From NCBI GenBank assembly GCA_002375995.1, contig DFNI01000032.1, forward strand, positions 1-26,051: a DNA stretch of 26,051 bases, read 5' to 3'. Shown here piece by piece: positions 7,417 through 14,641 of the stretch. The notes below the pieces were generated by a model, which saw only the letters and a program-made list of their open reading frames with translations, was not told where the DNA came from and did not search any database. A program made the position numbers and the translations under genes. The stretch comes from Acetothermia bacterium UBA3571 (GTDB lineage: Bacteria; Bipolaricaulota; Bipolaricaulia; Bipolaricaulales; Bipolaricaulaceae). Positions within the stretch are counted from its first letter, which is position 1. Each line of letters opens with the position of its first letter.

Positions 7417-8031
7417 GTGAAGATGATCCGAGCGAAGTGGTTGATATTCGGGGCCCTGGCCCTCGCGGCCACGATAGGGCTCTCGGCGTGTCTGTTTTTC
7501 CTTCCCCTGCCCAAGGCGGTAATAGAAGCAACGCCCCAGATGGGATCGGCGCCGCTGGAGGTCATCTTCGACATCTCCGGCTCCCGGGGGCAGGTCTATA
7601 CCCTCGACTTCGGCGACGGGAGCCCCACCCAAAGTGGTACCGATTTTACCACCCCAATTCAACACACCTACGGTGATCCCGGCGATTACGTGGCCACGCT
7701 GACGGTGGAAGATGCCCGGGGCAATACCGACACCGCCACCGTGACCATCAAGGTCCAGTATCCGCCACTTCAGGCGGTCCTGGAAGTGAGTGTTCAGACC
7801 CCACCCTACACCTTCGCGTTCGACGCCTCCGGCTCCACCGGCGAGATCGACCGTTATGTCCTTCAATTCGGCGACGGCGACTTCATCGAGGGCGATTGGG
7901 CCACCGCCACCTGGCCGGTGTACCACACCTATCCCACCCAGACCGCAAGCTACACCGCCATCCTGATCGTGGAGGACATCTACGGGCAGGACGACATGGA
8001 CTGGGAGACGGTGGATACACCGGCACCGTGA
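7417..8031 (+). CDS. PKD-domain lipoprotein 1
   Basis: A 204-residue lipoprotein. From the GTG at 7417 the N-terminus is MKMIRAKW, a hydrophobic stretch, then the lipobox LSAC with Cys25 as the lipidated residue. The residue after Cys is Leu rather than Asp, so outer-membrane sorting is expected by the Lol rule. Two PKD-like domains follow, each starting with a PLQAVLEVS / KAVIEATPQ strand, an FGDG turn and a YTATL- or YVATL-type strand ending. GGAGG at 7404-7408 lies 8 nt before GTG 7417, which decides this start over the GTG at 7408 and the ATG at 7423. It diverges from the ECF sigma operon behind an ECF-like promoter motif. Function inferred: surface attachment or a structural role. Confidence 0.85.
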   Translation: MKMIRAKWLIFGALALAATIGLSACLFFLPLPKAVIEATPQMGSAPLEVIFDISGSRGQVYTLDFGDGSPTQSGTDFTTPIQHTYGDPGDYVATLTVEDARGNTDTATVTIKVQYPPLQAVLEVSVQTPPYTFAFDASGSTGEIDRYVLQFGDGDFIEGDWATATWPVYHTYPTQTASYTAILIVEDIYGQDDMDWETVDTPAP

Positions 8032-8056
8032 ACCCGAAGCGCTGAAGGAGGCTTTC

Positions 8057-8146
8057 CCGGTGCGCCGAAAGGGCAAACCCGGGGAAACCCGGGGGCGCAA
8101 AGCCGCGGGCCCTAACGCGTAGCGGCGAGGGCCGCCGGGCTGCCGA
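8057..8146 (+). ncRNA. GEMM-I cyclic-di-GMP-I riboswitch aptamer
   Basis: The sequence carries the diagnostic GEMM-I elements in order. These are AGGGCAAACC (8070-8079) and a hairpin CCCGGG (8078-8083)-GAAA-CCCGGG (8088-8093) with the GNRA tetraloop. Then come GGGCGCAAAGCC (about 8092-8103), the CCTAA...TAG tetraloop-receptor region (8111-8122), and GGGCTGCCGAA (8137-8147). The closing helix can form between CGGT (8058-8061) and GCCG (8142-8145) with one wobble. This layout matches the Vibrio Vc2 aptamer. It lies in the leader of the second PKD lipoprotein, a class of target (surface and adhesion proteins) typical of c-di-GMP control. Confidence 0.9.
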
Positions 8147-8149
8147 AGT

Positions 8150-8187
8150 GCACCTCCTCTAGAAACTCCACATTTCCGGAGGAGGTG
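8150..8187 (+). promoter_or_regulatory. Riboswitch expression platform: RBS-sequestering hairpin
   Basis: CACCTCCTC (8151-8159) is perfectly complementary to GAGGAGGTG (8179-8187), which contains the Shine-Dalgarno sequence of the 8196 gene. The stem of 9 bp would block ribosome binding. GCACC (8150-8154) can instead pair with GGTGC (8059-8063) at the 5' edge of the aptamer. Ligand-stabilised closure could therefore free the Shine-Dalgarno, which would make this an ON switch at the translation level. The direction is inference; the two mutually exclusive pairings are seen directly. Confidence 0.75.
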
Positions 8188-8195
8188 ATATTTAG

Positions 8196-9353
8196 GTGCG
8201 ATTGGTGTGGCACGTGGTGCTGCTCGGGGGAATGGCGGTGGGATTGCTACTGGGGCTTACCGCCTGCTTGGGGTTCAGCCCGCTGCGGGCAGTTCTCAGG
8301 GCCGATGTGACACAGGGGGAAGCGCCGCTTTCGGTCCAGTTCGACCTCTCGGGGTCGAGCGGGGGGGTCACCGGGTTCCTGTTAGATTTCGGCGATGGGC
8401 ACACGTACCGCGGCGAGGACGTGAACGTGCCGATAGCCCACATCTATGAGGATCCTGGGACCTATACCGCCACCCTTACAGTCTGGAACGCCACCGGACG
8501 CCAGGACACCGACTCACTGGATATCGCGGTGGATTATCCGCCCCTCGTCGCGAGCCTACGCGCGGACGTGACCCAGGGATTCGTGCCCCTGTCGGTTTCC
8601 TTCGACCTCTCCCGCAGCGAGGGAGCCATCGTGGCCTGGTCGCTCGATTTCGGGGATGGGACCGTGCGCTCCTCGGAGGAAGGTCTGAGCCCCGCTGCCA
8701 CCGAGATCCTGCAGGAGCCGGTGAACTACGTTTACACGGAGGTCGGGACCTATCGGGCGGTGCTGACCGTCCGCGATCGTTGGGATCGCATCGCCAGCGA
8801 TGAGGTGAAGATAACGGTCCACCCCTCCCACCTGAGGGCAATCCTCAACGCCTCCCCCCAGACGGGATACGCCCCGCTGGAAGTGACCTTCGACCTCTCC
8901 AAGTCGCTGGGGGAGATCCAGGACTTCACCCTCGACTTCGGCGACGGAGAATCGTTGGAAGGGCTCCCCGCCCAGCTCACGAACCCCGTATATCACACCT
9001 ACAGGGATCCCGGGACCTACACCGCCACCCTCACGGTGCGCGACGTACACGGGGGGAAGGACAGCCAATCGGTGGTGATCGATGTTTTATACCCCCCGCT
9101 GGATGCGGTCATCTCTGCCCAGCCCACTTCCGGAACCGCTCCCCTGGAAGTGACGTTCGATATCTCTCAGTCCATCGGCCCCATCGTGTACTTCATCCTC
9201 GATTTCGGCGACGGTGACGTAGTGAACGGACTGGATATTACATATGCCATCGTCCACACCTACACCCAGCCGGGGAACTACACCGCCACGCTCACGGTGA
9301 TCGACCTTTACGGGCGGAGCGACGCCGCCACGGTGGCTGTGCAAGTCCAATGA
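8196..9353 (+). CDS. PKD-domain lipoprotein 2, under c-di-GMP riboswitch
   Basis: A 385-residue lipoprotein starting at GTG 8196, about 10 nt after GGAGG at 8181-8185. The signal peptide has a long hydrophobic core and the lipobox LTAC with Cys24; Leu follows Cys, favouring outer-membrane sorting. Four PKD-like domains of about 90 residues follow, each with a SVxFDLS or EVTFDIS strand, a LDFGDG turn and a GTYTATLTV or GNYTATLTV strand. It is a longer paralogue of the 7417 gene. The only gene-free space before it is filled by the GEMM-I riboswitch, so its translation should respond to c-di-GMP. Its last 62 bases overlap the end of lnt on the other strand. Function inferred: cell-surface adhesion or matrix component. 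Confidence 0.88.
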   Translation: MRLVWHVVLLGGMAVGLLLGLTACLGFSPLRAVLRADVTQGEAPLSVQFDLSGSSGGVTGFLLDFGDGHTYRGEDVNVPIAHIYEDPGTYTATLTVWNATGRQDTDSLDIAVDYPPLVASLRADVTQGFVPLSVSFDLSRSEGAIVAWSLDFGDGTVRSSEEGLSPAATEILQEPVNYVYTEVGTYRAVLTVRDRWDRIASDEVKITVHPSHLRAILNASPQTGYAPLEVTFDLSKSLGEIQDFTLDFGDGESLEGLPAQLTNPVYHTYRDPGTYTATLTVRDVHGGKDSQSVVIDVLYPPLDAVISAQPTSGTAPLEVTFDISQSIGPIVYFILDFGDGDVVNGLDITYAIVHTYTQPGNYTATLTVIDLYGRSDAATVAVQVQ

Positions 9354-10764
9354 AGGGGGTCAGGAAAAGGAAGAGGGAGATCCCCAACACTGGTCCATCC
9401 CCCAGCCGTTGGTAGGGCGTGGTGTGGGAGTACAGGGGGACCCGGAGGGTCCGGGTCCCCCTTTTCCCCAAGGGAAGGATCCCAAGCGGAGTCCCGTCGG
9501 GAGAGAACCCGCCGCTCATTCCGGTGAGGGCCGCCTGCAGGAACGCCCGCCCCACCTCCGCGGCCCGCAGCGCCACGCAGGCAAAATGCTCCCAAAGCAA
9601 GCGGCTTTTCCCGAACCAGGAGTCGTTGGTGAGGGCGAGGAGAACCTGAGCCCCCTTGTGCACGAGCACCCGGGATATCCCCGGAAACATGGTCTCGGAA
9701 CAGATCACGACCCCGTAGATTCCCGCGGGCGCGAACTCCTCCCCCGGCGTTACCTCCCGGGGAAGGAAACGCGCAAGTATCTCCTGTAACCCCAGCCTCT
9801 CCCACAGGGGCCGCAGGGGCACGTATTCCCCGAAAGGAAGAAGCCGGACCTTCCGATGGACAAGTTCCCACTCTCCGCTTGGGCGGAAGAGGAAGACGCT
9901 GTTGTAGTAGTTCCCGTCCGTGATGCTCCATCCCCCAACGAAAACGGAAGCCCCCAGGCGGGCGGCTTGGGCACGGAAGAATCCCTGGAGCTTAGGCACC
10001 GTGCTCAGTACCCGGGGCACGGCGTCCTCAGGAAGGAGGATGAGATCTATACCGGGAGGGATCCGCGCGAATAGCTCCCCGTAGCGCTGTAGGAGCTCCT
10101 CCGTCGAGATCTCCAAACGCTCGGGGAGATCGAGGCCCGGCTGCACCAACGCCACCCGAAGTTCCCCCTCCGCCGCCGGAGTCCCCGCAAAGGGGAGGAG
10201 CGCCGCGAGGAAAAGGGGAGGAAGAGAGGCGAGGAGGACGGCCTTTTTCCCTTTCCCCTTCAAAGCGGCCGCCAGGAACGCATTGGTAAGCGAGGCGGCG
10301 AGGCTCAGGGCCCATGGTCCCACTGTGGCCGCCGCCCGCAGGAAGGGGAGGCCCACGAAAGCCACGGGAACCGTGCCCACCGCCACCCCCCAAGGTCCAC
10401 TGGCCCGCAGTACCTCCATCCCCACCCAAAGCCCCGCGAGGCCCAACGCTGTACCTCGCGTTCCCAATGCCCCCAGAATTCCACCCCAGATCGCCCCCCA
10501 GGCCACCATCCCCGAGAGGGCCAGGAGGGCGATGGGAAGGCCCAATACCACCTTAAGCTCGAGCAAGCCCCAGAACTCCAGGAGCGAAAAAAGACTCCCG
10601 AAGGCCGCTCCCAACACCGCCCCTCGCCCGCGGCGCCCCTCGGCGGACAAGGCCCAAAAGAGGGGGACCAGCGCGACCCAGACCAGCCATTCGCCCCCGC
10701 GGAAGAAGGAGGCCCAAAGTAGAGCGGAGCTCGAAAGGACAGCAAGAAGCCTTAAGGAATACAC
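9292..10764 (-). CDS. lnt: Apolipoprotein N-acyltransferase
   Basis: Adds the third acyl chain to the N-terminal cysteine of apolipoproteins at the inner membrane of diderm bacteria. The 490-residue protein has an N-terminal multi-helix membrane half (about 1-195) and a nitrilase-fold periplasmic half. The catalytic triad is present: Glu246 in LILLPEDAVP, Lys305 in HRKVRLLPFGEYVP, Cys355 in VVICSE. The nitrilase signature LALTNDSWFG follows, and a last TM helix sits near 465-480. Start is GTG 10764, 9 nt after a TATAAT box and without a separated Shine-Dalgarno, so it may be leaderless. The 3' end runs 62 bases into the converging PKD lipoprotein gene. Its neighbours are its own substrates (two lipoproteins) and lgt. 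Confidence 0.95.
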   Translation of the reverse strand: MYSLRLLAVLSSSALLWASFFRGGEWLVWVALVPLFWALSAEGRRGRGAVLGAAFGSLFSLLEFWGLLELKVVLGLPIALLALSGMVAWGAIWGGILGALGTRGTALGLAGLWVGMEVLRASGPWGVAVGTVPVAFVGLPFLRAAATVGPWALSLAASLTNAFLAAALKGKGKKAVLLASLPPLFLAALLPFAGTPAAEGELRVALVQPGLDLPERLEISTEELLQRYGELFARIPPGIDLILLPEDAVPRVLSTVPKLQGFFRAQAARLGASVFVGGWSITDGNYYNSVFLFRPSGEWELVHRKVRLLPFGEYVPLRPLWERLGLQEILARFLPREVTPGEEFAPAGIYGVVICSETMFPGISRVLVHKGAQVLLALTNDSWFGKSRLLWEHFACVALRAAEVGRAFLQAALTGMSGGFSPDGTPLGILPLGKRGTRTLRVPLYSHTTPYQRLGDGPVLGISLFLFLTPFIGLAQPPWRRRSARKGRSP

Positions 10765-10773
10765 TCCTGAGCC

Positions 10774-10781
10774 ATTATAAT
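10774..10781. promoter_or_regulatory. Symmetric bidirectional -10 box of lnt and lgt
   Basis: The palindrome ATTATAAT gives a perfect TATAAT on both strands: 10776-10781 (+) and 10779-10774 (-). Exactly 9 nt separate each box from its start codon, ATG 10791 for lgt and GTG 10764 for lnt. For lgt, TTAAGG (10752-10757) with an 18-bp spacer is a fair -35; for lnt no good -35 is visible. The geometry leaves no room for a 5' leader, so both mRNAs should be leaderless or nearly so. Confidence 0.7.
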
Positions 10782-10790
10782 CCCCTTGCC

Positions 10791-11576
10791 ATGCACCCGG
10801 TTTTCGTCCGTATCGGGCCGCTGGAGATCCGCTACTACGGCCTCATGTATCTCGTCGCCTTCGTGGCGGGGTTCTTCCTCATCCGGGCGGAGGTGCGCCG
10901 CCGGGGCCTGGGGCTTTCCACGGAAGACCTCCTGGACATATTCCTCGTGACGATTCCCCTGGGCCTCCTCGGCGCTCGGATCTACTACGTCCTTTTCCGC
11001 CTGGACTTCTTCCTCTCCCATCCGGCGGAGATCCCCGCCATCTGGCACGGGGGGTTGGCCATCCACGGGGGGCTTTTGGGCGGGGCGTTGGGGCTATGGC
11101 TCGGTGCCCGCTGGAAGAAGGTCTCCATCTGGGAACTGGCCGATTGTTCCGTGCCCGCTGTTATCCTGGGGCAAGCCTTGGGACGGATCGGGAACCTCAT
11201 GAACGGCGATGCCTACGGGCTCCCCACCTCCCTCCCCTGGGGGATCGTGTTTCCTCCCAGCTCCCCGGCGGGCCAGGCGTTTCCCGGAACCCCCCTCCAC
11301 CCGACCATGATCTATGAGATGCTGGGGAACCTCATGATCTTCGGCCTCCTTTGGTGGTTACGAAAGAGGCCGGCGAAGCCGGGGTTCCTTACCGCGGTTT
11401 ACTTCATGGGGTATTCGGTGGTGCGGGGGCTGGTGAGCATTGTGCGTGGAGATTCGTTGTGGCTCGGGCCGATCCGGGCGGCCCATGTGGCGAGCTTCCT
11501 CCTCTTTTTCGGTTTCGGGACATGGCTCCTTGTCGCACGCCTCTGGGAGCCTTCCCGGGAAAGGGGACCTTCATGA
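10791..11576 (+). CDS. lgt: Prolipoprotein diacylglyceryl transferase
   Basis: Transfers diacylglycerol from phosphatidylglycerol to the lipobox cysteine, the first step of lipoprotein maturation, in the inner membrane. The 261-residue, seven-helix protein shows the family signature GRIGNLMNGDAYG (131-143) with the essential Arg132. It also has the GGLAIHGGLLG loop with His92 (E. coli His103) and the HPTMIYE motif (170-176). Length is typical. ATG 10791 follows the -10 box TATAAT by 9 nt and lacks a Shine-Dalgarno, pointing to a leaderless mRNA. It leads an operon: the next gene overlaps its stop by 4 bases. It is divergent from lnt. Confidence 0.97.
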   Translation: MHPVFVRIGPLEIRYYGLMYLVAFVAGFFLIRAEVRRRGLGLSTEDLLDIFLVTIPLGLLGARIYYVLFRLDFFLSHPAEIPAIWHGGLAIHGGLLGGALGLWLGARWKKVSIWELADCSVPAVILGQALGRIGNLMNGDAYGLPTSLPWGIVFPPSSPAGQAFPGTPLHPTMIYEMLGNLMIFGLLWWLRKRPAKPGFLTAVYFMGYSVVRGLVSIVRGDSLWLGPIRAAHVASFLLFFGFGTWLLVARLWEPSRERGPS

Positions 11577-12520
11577 AGAGAACCGCAGCGGTGGCCGTAC
11601 TCTTCGCCCTCTTGGGGGCGGTGGTTTTGGGGGAAGCCGTATTTCGGCTTCCCGAGCGTTGGGCCAAGGGGGTAGCCATTGCTCCGGGAGAGGGGCTCTT
11701 CGCGGTGGCCACAGTAAACGGCGTTTACCTCTTCCGATTTGAGGAGGTCGTTGAGCCCGGGGTCGAGGATCCCTTGGCCGGAGGCCTCAAGCTGGATCTC
11801 CCTGGGTACGTCCACTGCGTGGACTTCTCCCCCGACGGAAGGTTAGTTGCGGCGGGAGGATGGTCGATGGCCCGGGTCTGGGACGTGTTCCGGGCGGAAG
11901 AGGTGGCCACCATCGAGGCCCGGGGCTTCGTGTACGCCCTCTCCTTCGCCCCCCAAGGAAACCTCCTCCTCGGCCTCTCCGGCGGGGAGGTGGTTCTCTA
12001 CGACGTTGGAAAGCATGAAGCGGTTTGGGAAAGGAAATTACACGGGGGCGCCGTTTGGGGTGTGGCGGCTTCCCCGGATGGTAAACTCGCCGCCTCCGGC
12101 GGGGCGGAGAAGGGCCTCCTCTTCCGGCTCGCCGATGCCGAGGTCCTCTTCGAATTTCCGGGACACGCTTGGGACGTGGAGTTCACCCCGGACGGATACC
12201 TCCTCGGCGTCGGCGCCGGGAAGGTCTTCGGGATCTACGACACCGCCACCGGCTTCCCCTATTTCTCCGCCCAACGCCACCACGGCTGCATCTGGGGCGT
12301 TTCCTTCTCCCCCGACGGGAAATATGCCGCCACCGCCTCCCTGGACGGGACGGTGATACTCTGGGACGTGGTCGAGGGGAAGGATCTCCAAGTGCTCGGT
12401 GAAGGAACGGAATCCATGGAGGACGTTGACCTGGACGGGAAATACCTCGTTTCCTGCCGCAAGGACGGCACCATCTACATCTGGAAGCGGAAGGTGCTCT
12501 TGGAAGGCGATGAGGACTAA
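11573..12520 (+). CDS. Exported WD40-repeat beta-propeller protein
   Basis: A 315-residue protein with a cleavable signal peptide (MKRTAAVAVLFALLGAVVLG, cleavage near EA at 20-22). The ATG at 11573 overlaps the lgt stop (ATGA) and is preceded by AAAGGGGA at 11561-11568. An upstream in-frame start inside lgt would destroy the signal peptide. The rest is a WD40-like propeller of six to seven blades: repeated FSPDG / ASPDG / FTPDG turns about 40 residues apart, with WD- or YD-type strand ends such as VILWDV, VVLYDV and IYIWKR. No enzymatic motif is seen. Such propellers act as protein-binding scaffolds; its partner is unknown. Position after lgt need not mean a role in lipoprotein processing. 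Confidence 0.85.
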   Translation: MKRTAAVAVLFALLGAVVLGEAVFRLPERWAKGVAIAPGEGLFAVATVNGVYLFRFEEVVEPGVEDPLAGGLKLDLPGYVHCVDFSPDGRLVAAGGWSMARVWDVFRAEEVATIEARGFVYALSFAPQGNLLLGLSGGEVVLYDVGKHEAVWERKLHGGAVWGVAASPDGKLAASGGAEKGLLFRLADAEVLFEFPGHAWDVEFTPDGYLLGVGAGKVFGIYDTATGFPYFSAQRHHGCIWGVSFSPDGKYAATASLDGTVILWDVVEGKDLQVLGEGTESMEDVDLDGKYLVSCRKDGTIYIWKRKVLLEGDED

Positions 12521-13445
12521 TCCCGTAAGGGATGCGACACGGTGGGTAATGAAACGGGCCCGCTGGGTTTCCCTGGACCGGGGGGCCTTACGGAGGTTGG
12601 CGAGGGAGCTAGCGGAGCTCGAACCCGATCCCTGGCCCCGGGAGTACCACTTCGTGGGGGAAGAGGAACTCACCCTACGGTATCTCCTCGTCCTCGATGC
12701 CCTCAACTTCTGCTTCTGGCCGGGAAAAGGGCGGTGGCATGTGGACGGGCCGAAAGGGGAAGTGCTCGACGGCTACTACGCCCTCGCCTACGGGCTCAAG
12801 CGCGTGGCCGAGGATTCCCCGAGCTTCTTTGCGCCCGAGGTGCTCTCTCACCTCGCCGAGGAGGACTTACGGGAAGCCTTGGGGGATATCCCCCTCCTTT
12901 CCGTGCGAGTGCGGATCGCCCGGGAGGTGGGGAGGGCGCTTTCGCGTTTCGGGTCCGCCCGGGCCTTCTTCGACGCGGAAAACTGTCCGGAGCTCGTGGA
13001 GCGGGTGACCGCCCATATCCCCTCCTTCCGGGACGCCTGCCTCTACCGGGGCCACTGGATCCCCTTTTACAAGCGGGCCCAGATCCTTTGCGCCGATATC
13101 TTCGGCGCCTTCGAGGGTAAAGGCCCCGGCGATTTGGCCGGCCTCGACTGGCTCACCGCCTTCGCCGACTACAAACTCCCGCAGCTCCTCCGGGCGCATG
13201 GGGTCTTGGTGTTCGATCCCGCCCTTTCCGAACGCATCGACAACCGAGAGCTGATCACCCCAGGTTCCGATGAGGAGGTCGAAATTCGGGCGGCCACGGT
13301 GCAGACGGTGGAGTTCCTGGTAGAGGAGCTCGAGGAGCTTGGACGTACCGCGATGGCTTTCCAGGTAGACTGGGCGTTGTGGAACCTCTCGCAAGGGATG
13401 GAGCTTCCCTTCCCATATCATCGGACCCTCACCGTCTTCTACTGA
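12510..13445 (+). CDS. Queuosine 5'-monophosphate N-glycosylase/hydrolase (Qng1, DUF2419)
   Basis: A Qng1/DUF2419-family protein (311 residues), which releases free queuine from queuosine-5'-monophosphate so that the base can be reused. Family-typical blocks are visible: NPVRDATRWV (4-13), LDALNFCFWP (62-71), YKRAQILCADIFGA (187-200), TAFADYKLPQLL (216-227), EIRAATV (258-264), VDWALW (286-291) and the C-terminal PYHRTLTVFY. The start is ATG 12510 because the conserved N-terminal block lies upstream of the ATG at 12549. It overlaps the WD40 stop by 11 bases and shares one base with the tgt start (TGATG), so it should be co-translated with Tgt. The family is best known in eukaryotes; bacterial members exist, for example in Sphaerobacter. 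Together with tgt this makes a salvage module. Confidence 0.88.
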   Translation: MRTNPVRDATRWVMKRARWVSLDRGALRRLARELAELEPDPWPREYHFVGEEELTLRYLLVLDALNFCFWPGKGRWHVDGPKGEVLDGYYALAYGLKRVAEDSPSFFAPEVLSHLAEEDLREALGDIPLLSVRVRIAREVGRALSRFGSARAFFDAENCPELVERVTAHIPSFRDACLYRGHWIPFYKRAQILCADIFGAFEGKGPGDLAGLDWLTAFADYKLPQLLRAHGVLVFDPALSERIDNRELITPGSDEEVEIRAATVQTVEFLVEELEELGRTAMAFQVDWALWNLSQGMELPFPYHRTLTVFY

Positions 13446-14641
13446 TGGAGTTCCGAATAGAGACGCAGGATACAAGGAGCGAAGCCCGGACAGCGGTGCT
13501 TCGCACCGCCCACGGAGCGGTGGAGACCCCGGCGTTCGTGGCGGTGGCCACCCGGGGCACGGTGAAGGCCCTCTCGGTGGACGACCTCCGGGAGATCGGG
13601 GTCCAGATCCTCATCGGGAACACCTACCATCTCCTCTTGCGGCCGGGACCGAAGCTCGTGGCGGAGCTCGGGGGCCTGCACCGCTTCTCCGGATGGGAAG
13701 GCCCGTGGATGACCGACTCCGGCGGGTTCCAGGTCTTTTCCCTGGGAGCAGGGATGGAACACGGGGTGGGAAAGATCGCCTCCATCTTCCCTGACGAGGA
13801 AGGGGTGCCCCGACCCAAGGGGGAATCCCTCGTGAAGGTGGACGAAGAAGGCGCGTGGGTGAAGTCCCTCGTCGATGGAAGCTGGATCCGATTCACCCCC
13901 GAGGAGGTGATCCGCTGGCAGAGGCTCTTGGGGGCGGACATCGTCCTCCCCCTGGACGAGTGCACCTCCCCGTTCCACGACCGGGCGTACACCGAGCGGG
14001 CGATGGAGCGGACCCACCGGTGGGCCGAACGGGCCCTCGAGGCATTCGCCAAGACAAAGGGCCTGGGGCCGAATCCCGAGCAGGTCCTCTTCGGGATCGT
14101 GCAGGGGGGCGCCTACGAGGACCTCCGGCGCCGGTCGGCGAGGTACGTCGGCTCCCTGGATTTCTCCGGCTTCGCCATCGGGGGATCGCTGGGGCGCTCC
14201 AAAACGGACATGTACAGGGTGTTGGAGTGGACGATCCCCGAGCTTCCCCGGGGGAAGCCTCGGCACCTTTTGGGCATCGGGACGGTGGAGGACATCGTGG
14301 AGGCGGTGATGCGGGGGATCGACACCTTCGACTGCGCCGCCCCCACCCGCATGGCCCGAAACGGGACGTTACTTACATCGGACGAAGAGAGTTTCAGGAT
14401 CCACATAAAGGCGGCCCGGTTCAGGAAGGACGAGGGCCCCATCGAGGAGGGGTGCGATTGCCTCACGTGCCGGCGTTACTCCCGGGCCTTCCTCCACCAC
14501 CTCTTCCGGAGCGGCGAGCTCACCTACTATCGTCTCGCCACGTTGCATAACCTCCGGTTCATGGTCCGCTTGATGGGGCGGATTCGGGAAACGATCCGCG
14601 CCGGGGGAACTTTGGGGCTCGGGGGGCTAGTCGGCGGCTGA
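13445..14641 (+). CDS. tgt: tRNA-guanine(34) transglycosylase, possibly queuine-specific
   Basis: Exchanges guanine-34 of GUN-anticodon tRNAs (Asp, Asn, His, Tyr) for a 7-deazaguanine base. The 398-residue protein has general acid/base Asp91 (MTDSGGFQ), Asp171 (DECT), nucleophile Asp296 (TFDCAAPTR) and the zinc site Cys337, Cys339, Cys342 and His368. Two differences from the common bacterial enzyme are seen. An extra stretch of roughly 25 residues follows DSGGFQVFSLG (about 103-138). The base-pocket loop reads IGGSLGRSK, shorter than the GGLAVGE loop of Zymomonas mobilis, whose Val233 favours preQ1. With the Qng1 gene fused to it by a TGATG overlap, I infer use of salvaged queuine. Start ATG 13445. 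Its 3' end overlaps the ABC exporter gene by 15 bases. Confidence 0.95.
   Translation: MEFRIETQDTRSEARTAVLRTAHGAVETPAFVAVATRGTVKALSVDDLREIGVQILIGNTYHLLLRPGPKLVAELGGLHRFSGWEGPWMTDSGGFQVFSLGAGMEHGVGKIASIFPDEEGVPRPKGESLVKVDEEGAWVKSLVDGSWIRFTPEEVIRWQRLLGADIVLPLDECTSPFHDRAYTERAMERTHRWAERALEAFAKTKGLGPNPEQVLFGIVQGGAYEDLRRRSARYVGSLDFSGFAIGGSLGRSKTDMYRVLEWTIPELPRGKPRHLLGIGTVEDIVEAVMRGIDTFDCAAPTRMARNGTLLTSDEESFRIHIKAARFRKDEGPIEEGCDCLTCRRYSRAFLHHLFRSGELTYYRLATLHNLRFMVRLMGRIRETIRAGGTLGLGGLVGG

Noticed and set aside
11351..11572. Upstream in-frame start for the WD40 gene inside lgt
   Set aside because: It would bury the signal peptide that begins at ATG 11573, which has its own ribosome-binding site.
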